Assembly: GCA_032209605.1 (NCBI GenBank)
Contig: JASFXZ010000014.1
Location: 2,376,912 to 2,440,911 of the forward strand
Length of the DNA: 64,000 nucleotides
Origin: Mactromeris polynyma
Lineage: Eukaryota > Mollusca > Bivalvia > Venerida > Mactridae
Direction of reading: 5' to 3'
A program made the position numbers and the translations under genes. This document shows positions 1-12,400 of this stretch, one piece after another (within the stretch, counting starts at the first letter, position 1; every line of letters starts with the position of its first letter). The notes under the pieces were generated by a model. That model was not told the origin of the DNA. It ran no database searches and worked only from the letters and a program-made list of their open reading frames with translations.

Positions 1-477
1 TCGAAAGTACAAGAAAAATTGCAGAAGATTTTGGGTAGATAAAACCCAATTTCAACTTTTGTTGATAGGTTGTTGCTTAACAGAGATTAACTTGGAAGTC
101 AACTCTAATCAAATTGATGAATTGTTGACCCGAGTTCATTAAAATATACAGTTAAACCTCACTAAAAGACCACCTCAATAATAAGACCACCTCAAAATTA
201 AGAACACAATTTTCAAGTCCATTTTCACTATTTTATTCTGTATTCAACCTCCATAATAAGATCAAGTTTTCACAGGTTCCAAGGGTGGTTGCATTATTGA
301 GATTTTACTGTATTATGACAGACTGACGGAAGGACAAGAGGAATTGTAGTCGTTGGGGCACAAAAATAAAAAAGGGACAAGGAGCACACAAAAGGCGACA
401 AAAAACAAGTCGGAAATGAGGACAAAGAAACCAGACAATGCCGTATCATCAAATAACTCTGAAAAACATGAACATAC
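1..477. other. NMD3 intron, left edge
   Basis: This stretch lies downstream, on the minus strand, of the last NMD3 exon I can read, so it should be intron. I looked for the acidic C-terminal exon expected in NMD3 and found none. The only recognisable content is a MITE at 147-312. Confidence 0.6.
147..312. repeat. MITE with CAGTAAAACCTC-type ends
   Basis: This is a short palindromic element beginning TACAGTTAAACCTC and ending with the reverse complement of that motif, TTTTACTGTA. The interior repeats words such as AATAAGACCACCTC. Near-identical elements lie at 2419, 11651, 31015, 42260, 50637 and 51120. A TA at each end fits Tc1/mariner (pogo-like) insertion. The superfamily is inferred from the ends only, since there is no coding capacity. 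Confidence 0.75.
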
Positions 478-3400
478 TTGATAGCCGACTCGGTCTCCAT
501 GTTGTGTAACTCGTCATTAAGATGTCGCAGCTTCCATTTACGCCGACGATTACGATATCTCTTGTCAGCGTAAACCTTCTTTACAATGACCTGAAAACAT
601 CATGTTGAACACAATTAAATACCAGCGAACAGGTTTTTATTTTGACCGTACCACATTTTATATTTAAAATTATCTGATTTGATTACCTAACTATACTTGT
701 CAAAAGAGCTAAATTGCCATTTTATATTTGAAAATCTTCTCTACATTATGACCCAGTTTAATTTTTCTCTTGGTACTGATAACGGTTAAAATATTCTCCC
801 TCAAAATGTGGGGAAAGGGGAAAAATGCAAGAAGACTGATGTAGAAAATGTCACTCACCACATCCGGTAACTTTTCTACTTTCAGTTTCTCAATATGATC
901 ATCGTTAACATTGGAGTTTAGCATGTCAAACCTGTAAGAACAAAAATCAAGCATAAACAAGCATTTTACACAAACACAGGCTTCCATGGAAACGACCTAC
1001 CTGACCTTTGATCTCACTGTAAGACTGTGACCTTGAATGAGGTTATACACTGCACATCAACTCATTATGGCATACTCTAGTGCAAATTTATAGATATATC
1101 TTTCCCTCGAGTAAAAGATATGGAGCAGGCATAGGGTACTGCATATATTACATTTGATCTTGTCATACGGCCTTGACCTTGAACACACATTGCCGATGCA
1201 GGTCAACTCATTATTTTAAAAACTTTTGTGCCAATTCATTGGAATTTTTCCCCACATGCAAAAAGGCAGGGAAGTACTGCCTATTTGACCTTTGACCTCA
1301 TATGACCTTGACCGTACCTGACTGTTAGCTGCGGTCTTCGTATCCTTTCATGATGAGTAGCATTTATCCAATGCTTTATTTAAAAACAATAGGGCAGGCA
1401 TAATAATAATATTGAATGAAGAGATAGTGCAAAGTGATACCAAGATACTTTCATATAATTTAATTATGGGGAAAACATGGCACCATAGTCACTGATTACA
1501 ATTTAACTTTAAAATACATTGAAGTATTTAACATAACATAACATATAATATACATTTTTACAAGGCACAGAAACTATTTAGAAGCAAAACATTAAAAGAG
1601 AATGAGGGTCAACACATTTGAGAAAATGTTGTACAACCATTTCCTCATTTGGCAAGTAATGTTTTATTTAAACCCATTAAAGTATAATTATGACAAGTCA
1701 ACTTCACCAAACTTACAGACTTTAAATGCTGAGGTGCTGTTTGCTATTATAGATTTTGTGTCGCTAAATTTGTATGGCTGAATCACCTAACAGCCATAGA
1801 TCATTTAGGCTGATGTATACCGTATTCCCATCTGTGTTATACCATTATATATAAAGCAAAAAAACAATTGCTACGAGTTTGGTGCAAAACCATCGTAAAA
1901 CAGTTTTAGTTGAGAAACAGTTAGAGCCATTTTGCATCAAACTCTCAAGCTGTCAGTTCAGTGATATGAAGATTGAACCTACCCAAGCACTGTGTCACCC
2001 GTGCTTATTAAATGTCCAATATGTGTCCGACAGAAGTATTGCTGGTCATTCTTGCCAAGGTCGCTCATTCTTGACACCCACACATCAGCCAGAACATGCT
2101 GTAATATGAATACATTTACACAGATAATGCTTTTTTCTACAGTATTTCAGTGTAGGACGGTCAGTTGACCTAAACTGAGATCTTGGGATACAAACCAGTA
2201 CTAATTTGTTTTGTTTTTCTGGGAGTAACTGACAACTTCCCCAAAGAGGCAAAGGACAAATTACTTTGGACATCTTTCTTTCAGACAGTGATATCATTAA
2301 ATACTTATAAAACAACTGATTATTTTTATTATTATCCTCAATACAGGGCTAAATAACAGTCACACAAACCATCAAATAAAAGCGTTTTTCTAACCATTGA
2401 ATAGTGATTGACATTTGCTACAGTAAAACCTCACTTAAAGACCACCTCAATAATAAGACCACCTCAAAATTAAGAACACAATTTTCAAGTCTATTTTCCC
2501 TAATTTGCTCTTCAATCAACCTGAATATTAAAACCACCTCAATAATAAGACCAGTTTTCAAGGGTCCCAAGGGTGGTCGTATTATTGAGGTTTTACTGTA
2601 TTTCAGGTACGAGAATGCAAAATTTCAAATAAGCTGAAAATTCAGCAAGGGGTTCAGGGGGCTGCTGAAGCTCCTCGCTTTTAAGCATCTAATACGCCTT
2701 AAATTGTCTCAAAAACGGCCCTGGCGTCAATTCTGCGGATTTCCACGAAAAATTCTCATGCCTGGTAATTCTAATCCGGACAATACTAACCTTCTGTGAC
2801 ACTGGACCTATGACCACTGGCTTGTCTTTATCATTGATAATGTCCACCTGCATCACCATGTATTCAATCAACTGTTTAGGCGAGCTGAGACTCCTGAAAG
2901 GTGTCCTCCAGTAAACTTGACCACTTAGTTCAGCCACTACAACATTAAAGTAACAACTGTGGTGATACTGACTCATTGAGGCAATCCTTTGTTTGGCATA
3001 ACCCCACCTACTCCTGAAAGTGGCCCCTACTCAGAAAATGTTCCTACTAGCAACCCCAGTCAATTTTTGTATGTACACCTAAGTTAATGAGTTATTGCAT
3101 ATAAAAGAGGGCATTAAAACCTATGTAAAACAGATTGAATTATGAAGATATCCCTTCTGGAAAACAAGAGGGCCATGGTGGCCCTATATCGCTCTCCTGA
3201 ATATATATTGCCATGTTGGCTTCAAGAGAGTCCAAAATGATTTGACCTCATGACCTACTTTTGACCCAACATGACCCAGTACCACACTGGACTTGCATTT
3301 TATTAAAACAAACATTCTGATTAAGTATTATGTAGTTCTGGTAGAAAATGCAGCCTCCCGATAATCCACAAAGTTTTTCAATCTTTTGATCATGTTTTTG

Positions 3401-6400
3401 ACCTCAGACGACCCAGTTTCAATCTTGACAAAGTTTTACTGTAATTGGACCTAGTGACCTAGTTTTTGACCCCAGATGACTTGTTTAAGATTTCATTGAG
3501 GCAAACATTCTGACCATGACTAATATAATTCAAAATGTGACCTCTGGAGTGTTAACAAGGTTTTACTATAATTGGACCTAGTGACCTAGTTTCTGACCCC
3601 ACATTACCCAGTTTCGAACTTCATTGAGACAAAAATTCTGACCAAGTTTCATGCAGATCTGGTAAAAGATGTTTACGGACACAGGGCGATCCCATTAGCT
3701 CACCTTGAGCACTTTTTGCTCATGGGAGCTAAAAAGTTACAGCTATTTGAAATAGCGAAAAATAGGACATTTTAAGGACATGTTTTGAATCCTACTCAGA
3801 AAATGTTTCGAGGTGTTGGAGTGGGGATTATATTTTTTGACAGTTGGTACTACAAAATGACGCCTAGTTCAAATAGTTGCGTTTTTAATGGCGTCAAGTA
3901 TATTTACCTCGCAGGGTGTTTGGATCAATCAGATGAATCGTTGCTGTAACCTTATAACAAACACAGATTGGGTTAATATTTCCCAGTGAGGAAGCAAGTT
4001 TCTGTGGCAGACATACAATGTTATCCTGAAAAATAAGAATATGAATTTGATGCAAGTGAAAATTAAACATTTGGTTTAAAAAAAGCCAATGGAACAATAT
4101 AACAGTCAGCCATAGTGGACTATTCAGAATATAAATGCTGTCAGATGTACAGGGGCCTTATTCACAAACATTTTAAAACTGAAATTCGGACTTGGACTTT
4201 AAACTATTAAATGTTATTTTGGCTCCAATGTTATTATAACAATATAGATTTTATTAAATTTGGCTAACGTCTAGAGTTGGTATCAACAATTATTCAGACA
4301 AAATTTCATTTGTTACGATTTAATGAATAAGAAAATTTCAGTCTTAAAATGTTTTGCGAATAAGGCCCCAGGTCTAATATTAAACTTTGCCTTGTGTTTA
4401 ATAGCAAATGGGTAGAAAGCAGACCAAACATGCACCAAACACAAAACAAATTGTAGAAACTATATTATCGCACTTTCAGTTCTTCAATTCATGTTATTTT
4501 CAAAACCAACAAGTCGTGTGAGACGTGGCTAATCTTCCTGCCATATCCATCAGCAGGTGTGGGGGGGGGGAATAAAATATAACGAGTAAAAACGAGCGCT
4601 TTAATTAAGGGCCATAATTAGTAGTATGCAAAATAATGCCAAACAAGCGTTTACATACTGTAAAAGTCTTTTATTTTCGCGGGCATTTTATTTTGCGATT
4701 TTCTTTTTTTGTTTTTTCGCCCAGTTTTATTTTCTCGAGTTCCTTGCTGAGATGTTCGGCATAGTGATGAACACATATTTTAGCGAGATTTTGAATTATT
4801 GAGGATTTCAACTCGCGAAATAATGCAAATTAAGAACCTCACAAAAAAAGGACTTTTACAGTATGTAACACTGAATTTGTAGCAAGTAAACATGACCACA
4901 AAGGTTTATACAGGAAAATGTGGTAGTTTGTGTAATGACTTACCTTACATACAGGCACTATGGATACAGAAAATGTATGTTTGTAGTTGAAAGTATTGTT
5001 TCTTATGTCATGAGAGATCAACTCTTGTGCTGCCACATGTCTGAAAATATGGTGGAATGAAGTACATTTTATTATATCAAGGTCCCCCCCCGTTTTATAA
5101 CAAAATCGGTCAGTAATAATCATTATTCAACTAGCCAGTTTCAGTGTGACATTCTTCGTTTTCAATATCTTGTTATAAAACAATACATGTTGAACATCTA
5201 ATCATGTTAGGCATACACAAACATACAGGAATATAGGAGTCTATTAAAGGAATTTACAACTTTAATCGATATTTCGTCGATATTTGTCTTGCGAAATATC
5301 AAAATCATCAATAGGCAAAAATCTGAATCATCGAGAGCCCTACTAATATTGTTGTTGGAGAGAGGTTGTTGCTCAACAGAGGGCCAGTCTAGGGTGGGTC
5401 CACTATATTGTCAACTTTATTAAAATTGGTAAAAATTCAACATTATTTCATGACTAAAAGACCTGGGATTCAGGATAACAAACAATTCTATGAGATTAAT
5501 TACAGAAATTATATTAAAAATAATTAAATGCTGCCCAATAATGAAGACTGTCACCTACTTGCAGGGTACAACCGAAGACAAAAATTCAACCATCTTTTTC
5601 CCATCATCTTTTTTCGTGTAGAAAAAATCAAGTCCATCTGAAGTAAAAACAAATAAAAATATACAGGACTGTCAAACTTTAGCTTGTTTGATATTCAAGA
5701 GAAAATATTCAAGCAGGGGTTACATGAGGGGCTGAATCTCAAGGATCTCAAGGATCATTTTTTGATATTTTTTACTGGATTTTTCCATTTTATAGCCAAA
5801 ATACCTATAATTGAGAGAAAAATTGACCCTTCAGCCAGAATCCTGAGGGTCAAAATGTGGCTGTTTGGAAATTCTAGGGGTCAAAGGGTCAACTCCGAGG
5901 TCAAATAGAATCCCTGTTATATCATACCACTATGAACCTGCAATAGACTACCACCAGTGTTCAAGACAAGATAGAATAATAATGATACATAAAGCATTGG
6001 CTTTATTCACAATATCAATGACATGGTTCATACAGAGGCAAAATTCAAGGACTTTTCAAGGACATTTTCAGCTTTTCAAGGAATATTTCTATTGTAAATT
6101 CACTGCATAGTTAACAAATGTGACAATAGGCCTGACTTTTCGGACGTTGTAGTGGAAGCGGCACTCTCTATAAATCACAATAACATGCTCTACCCTAGCA
6201 AACAAAGATTAATAAGTGAACTGATGAGACATTTCCTTCAAACTAGTTCTTTTTTTCTTAATTTTTTACAACTTTATTCTCTCAACAAAGCAAAGTTAGA
6301 GATAAAATGTTTTTTCAGTTGAAATTCAAACAGTTGTTTTTTCAAAATTGAAGGATTTTTAGGGTTTTAGCCTCTTTCAAGGAGTTTTCAAGGACTAGCA

Positions 6401-9400
6401 TCAATTCAAGGACTTTCCAAGGGCATGTATGAACCCTGAATGGAATTATCATAATATAAATGATATTCATATCATAAATGATGTCACAGTCAAATAATAA
6501 CATCAATGCATTATTTTTAGGGATGTCAACGAATATTCGAATACTAAGAAGAGATAACAAATGAGGTCACAATGGCTTCACGATGACGGCAACTTCTTTT
6601 ATACAAAAAAAAGTTATTTTTTGTCAATAAAATGTTTATTTGCAATTTATTACACTTGCAATTTATCACATGACTAAATAAATGTATTCAATTCTACTTA
6701 CCATGGGTTGGTTTCACATTGATAGTGTTTGTATGAGCCTTATGTTTCAATATAAGTTGTTCCAAGTAGTAAAATGTCTTCTTGTGATCAGTCTATAATT
6801 GAATCAAACAAACATTATCAACCCAAAGAAATATATTTATAAACCCAGAGAAATGTATCTATGAACCCAAAGAAATATATTTATAAACCCAGAGAAATGT
6901 ATCTATGAACCCAAAGAAATATATGTATAAACCAAGAGAAATGTATCTATGACCCCAGTGGTTTTTTTGGGGCCTTTTTGGGGCCGAAATTCGGACCCAT
7001 TCCCCTCACTCAAAAGTATGTTTTTTTCCCCTTTTCTCAGTAAAAATTCCCCTTCTACAGCTTTTTTTTTAAAGTGGAGATATGTTGCCAGTATTGTTGA
7101 TATTTTTAGTCAGAAAGATAAGAGACTAACCAATCTGTTAGCATATTTACATGTTTACATCACTGCAACAAAGAAGTGTAGTGAATATAGACATATAAAT
7201 GTATACTTTAAATGCACATTATTTTCACCCTATTTTTCCCTCACGACGCTATTTTCCCCTCACGACGCTATTTTCCCCTATTTAAGGGCCCTGCCACCAT
7301 TCCCCTAGAAGTGAAAAGAAACACTGGACCCCAAAGAAATATATCTATGACCCCAAAGAAATATATTTATAAACCCAGAGAAATGTATCTATGACCCCAA
7401 AGAAATGTATTTATAAACCCAGAGAAATGTATCTATGACCCCAAAGAAATATATTTATAAACCCAGAGAAATATATCTATGACCCCAAAGAAATATATTT
7501 ATAAACCCAGAGAAATGTATCTATGACCCCAAAGAAATGTATTTATAAACCCAGAGAAATGTATCTATGAACCCAAAGAAATGTATTTATTAACCCAGAG
7601 AAGTATATCTATGAATCCAAAGAAATATATCTATGAACCCAAAGAAGTGTATTTATTAACCCAAAGAAATATATCTATGAACCCAAAGAAATATATTTAT
7701 TAACCCAAAGAAATATATCTATGAACTCAAAGAAATGTATTTATTAATACAAAGATATATATTTATCCACTCTGCCAAATAAATATATCTATGAACCCAA
7801 AGAAATGTATTTATTAACCCAGAGAAATATACTATGAACCCAAAGAAATATACCTATGAATCCAAAGAAATATATCTATGAACCCAAATAAATATATCTA
7901 TGAACCCAAAGAAATATATCTATGAACCCAAAGAAATATATCTATGAATCCAAAGAAATATATTTATTAACCCAGAGAAGTATATCTATGAACTCAAAGA
8001 AATATATATCTATGAATCCAAAGAAATATATTTATTAACCCAAAGAAATATATCTATGAACCCAAAGAAACGTATTTATTAAACCAAAGATATATATATA
8101 TCCACTCTGCCAAAGAAAAATTTGATCAACCAAAAACCAATATATTTAAAAACCTCAAGAAATATATTTTTAATTTAGAAACCCGGTATAGCAACAGAGT
8201 TTAGACAATGTGAAAGTGTCTTACAGAGTTAACACAAAGTATCAATACAATAAAAATGCCAAATATTCACAATATACATCAATGATAGCAAATCACTATT
8301 CATGTAAGTCTTTGTAAACAAGATTCACTGAAAGAAACTTATGGCCACTGGAAATCAAAACGTATGGTCTAATTCAAATTTGCCATACTTCAAGACATAA
8401 AATGTGTACAAAATGTATGCTATCATGCAACTAGAATTGTCATTGATTCGGTAAAATGCGTATCATAGATATCGATAATCGGATGAAAAATTTCAACGAT
8501 ACATCACTATATCATGTAAATAAAAAATAGAAAATCTTCAGTTATTTATTTTCCTTGAACATATTTGATAGGTACAGCAAAGTTTAAGACATGGCCTTTC
8601 GACAGAGCAACAGCTTCCATTTTTGTTTTAGGTGAAATGACGTCATTTTCAGGGAAAAATATCAAATTTTTAAAAATATGTATCGATAATCAATTGACAA
8701 AACATATCAATGATACATCAATATCGTTTCTATCTATGACAGCTCCACATGCAAGCCATTAAGATGATGAAATTTTGTTTCCACAGAAATAAAAAGCCTG
8801 TCTGATTAGCTCAGTTGGTAGAGTGCTTGGCTGTCGACTCTCAGCCGAGGCAGATCATATCCTTCCATGACATTTGGCTATGGTCATTTGTCTTCCACCT
8901 CTGATGCATGAAGAGAAGTTTCCAGCTGCTTGCAGAAGGACAAGTTAGTACTGGTTGACAATTAATTCCAGGAAAACTTGTTAGGTCAACTGGCTGCCAT
9001 AACTGAAAACATGTTGAAAAATGACGTCGGAACCAAAGAAAACCAGAAAAAGAAATTAAAAGATTCCCTACCTTCTGTCGTATTTGAACTACAGCTCTCC
9101 AGAAATCTTTAGCTTCTACTCTGTGACAGTCATCACATTGATGATTGGTGACGGTAAATTCCACAATAAACACTTGTTGCAACAAGGCTCCATTCAACAC
9201 CTAGACAACATAATGTAAACTAGAGTATGACTGAAAGTTACTTACATTGCAACAATACTGCTTTATCAGAGGAATTGGATGAGAATGCTCATGACACAAC
9301 AGTGGAAACCTTCAAAACTCATAATCTACAACTACAACTAGTTTATTGCATTAAAAACATATTAACATGTTTAATAGAAATTATACAAAATATTTGTGAC

Positions 9401-12400
9401 AAATCAGGGGTGCCAAAAAAGCCAAATCCTCAATCCTGAAAACAAAGCGGAATCAAAGAACTCATCCACAGACTTGTCTGTGGAACACCTTGGTTGTTAT
9501 CGTATACGTTTTAAAAATATGTTAGTACTCAATTCCGTTCGTTCAGAAGCAGATTCAACTCTACCTCCCTACCCCCTCATAAAACTCAACCTATGGGCAC
9601 TTAACTCACTCATTGAGAAAAAAGGCACTTAACTCATTCTTTGAGAAAAACAAGGACACTTAGCTCACTCATTAAGAAAAAAGGCACTTAACTCATTCTT
9701 TGAGAAAAACAAGGGCACTTAGCTCACTCATTGAGAAAAACAAGGACACTTAGCTCACTCATTGAGAAAAAAGGCACTTAACTCATTCTTTGAGAAAAAC
9801 AAGGGCACTTAACTCACTCATTGAGAAAAAAGGCACTTAGCTCACTCATTGAGAAAAAAAGGACACTATCTCTAAAATGCTTTGACAGAATCTGAATAGA
9901 ACTCTCATGAAAGTGTGGGATAAATTTGCACTAAAAATGATATACTTTTATACCACAAATTAATGGCTTGAAGAAGAAAAAGGGTCAAATGGAACCCCTA
10001 CTCTCTATATTCAAATCACATGCAGATATACTACCATCAATTTTACCTCTTTTTGAATTGTAAGTTTCACTTTTATTCTCATTGAATGGGGCTCTGTCCA
10101 GACAAAACCAGCATCTACCAAGCGAACCTGAAAAAACAGATTTCACATTAATAATTCTATAAAAAAATAACAAATGATATACATACACTTACTTACAGCA
10201 TGTATAATCTATTTTGTAAATTGTGTATATTTTGTTTTTATTATTCAAGTGTATGTTGTCTATATTAGGTCAAATGACCACTGTACATAACTGAAGTACT
10301 GTTGAATAAATGGTAGAGCCGTCATTGATTCCGCAAAATGCATGTTGACGATACATGGATATATATCAGATGAGATATATCAACGATACATGGATATATC
10401 AAGTATCATTTACATAAATGGTATTTACAGGCTTGCAGTTCACAACTCATGTATTTTCACTTTATGTCTTTTAGATGTTGATGAATTACTGGGACCATCT
10501 TGTCTCCTCACTATTAAGAAGTACATGTATGTGTTTTCTTGCAAAATAAATAAGAAATAAAATTAACAATCTTCAGTTATTTATTTTTCCTTGAACACAT
10601 TAGATAGATATTGCAAAGTTTTAGACATTTTCATTTGATAGCGCACAGTTCCATTTTCGTTTTGGGGAATTTTATTTTCGTTTTCAGCGAAGTATCTATA
10701 TTTCAAAACTATTGATTTTTTAAAATATGTATCGATAATCCATCATACAACGATATTGTTTCTATCGATGACATCTCTAATAAGAAGCATTACACCCCAA
10801 AACAAGAAATACAATTCCATGAATTAATAAACTATTCTATCCAGGTCTGTTTATATGACAGCGCTTGTGTACAGAAATTAACAAAACATTTCTAAGTATA
10901 TTGATTAGTAACCTACCAGTTTCAAACCTTTAATTCTTTTCAAACATATGGAAAGAAGTTCTCTGGATTCTAACTGAGCTGTGATCCAATGATCTGGAGG
11001 TTGTTGATATCTGTAATTGTAAATATGGCAATCAATGCTTTTTAGCGTTTTTCAAAATATGAAGATTCATGTAAGGCTCAGGACAACACGAGTGTGCGGG
11101 ATACAAACCTAATATTTGTAAGCCATATCTCAATGGCAATGAAAGCCTGTTCAGCAACTAACCTTATATCTAGGCAATACAGAGTGATTCCTACAGTATG
11201 TCACTCTGTTAACAGTGTACTGCGAGTCCAGAAAAATTGAAATTAGGTTTGAATAAAGATGGCTATGTCATTGAAACTTGGCTTGAACAATTAAGGCTAG
11301 TCTCTCACAGTCAGTTTATATAAATAGCAATTGTCTATTAATTAATCACTACATCCTTTACTATTATTCCTAATAGTTTGCTGTAATTGCAGGACTTTTT
11401 CCTAATTTCGAATATCGGATATCATGCAAAAACTCCTAATTTGATGGGTTTTTGGTAATCTTAAAAATAGCCCAAAAAAAACCCTGATTTCATGACAAGC
11501 AGCATAAAACGTATAAAAAATCCCTACCTACTTCATTTTTATTCAGTATGTTACGATGTATTAATAAATGTACCCTGAAGTAAACCATCTTTCCGCTTAA
11601 TGTTAATAAAATCCATAGTGTTCTCGACGCAGACATTGGAACAAAAATACTACAGTAAAACCTCAATAATGAGACCAGCCTGGCACCCTTGAAAACTGAT
11701 CTTCTTATTGAGGTGGTCTTAATATTGAGGTTGAATTAAAGAGCAAAACAGAAAAAATGGACTTGAAAATGGTGTTCTTAATATTGAGGTGTGTTCTTAT
11801 CAGTGCGATGGTCTTTAAGTGAGGTTTTACTGTATTTGCAAACACTGCTTGTTTATTTCATACCTTTCACATTTCCGGCAATAATACAGAACAGCCTGCT
11901 TGGGAATACCCTCTGTGATATCAACCTCTGACCGTAGACATGCAACACACATGTTGGATGGGTTAGGCTCAATCTGGGTACCACACTGACAGCATAATCT
12001 GAAATATAATATATGTGTATAATTGTATATCTATATGGTGTTTTTGCTATTCCATTAAAATATTTTGAGATATAACATGTGAATAGACTTGTACTTCTAA
12101 GTACTCCGAAAACAGAAACTCCGAATAAACGATAATGACTTTTTTGAGAAAGATGACAAACACGGTTTTGTAAGGAGAAATTTCATTGGACCACAAACGC
12201 ATGTCTATTTTTAGAGAGGTTATATGAACCTCTTACAGAGTGTAGTCAGATCCTAGCAGCGGAAAATAATGGAGCTAAAGTTAGGGGCTGATTTCAATGA
12301 GATTGAGCTGAACCCAACCATTCTACCAGATCTGTTGAACTTCATGACCCATAGTTCAGTGATACCACAAGCTCTACTCCATGAAGCCACTATCAACAAC

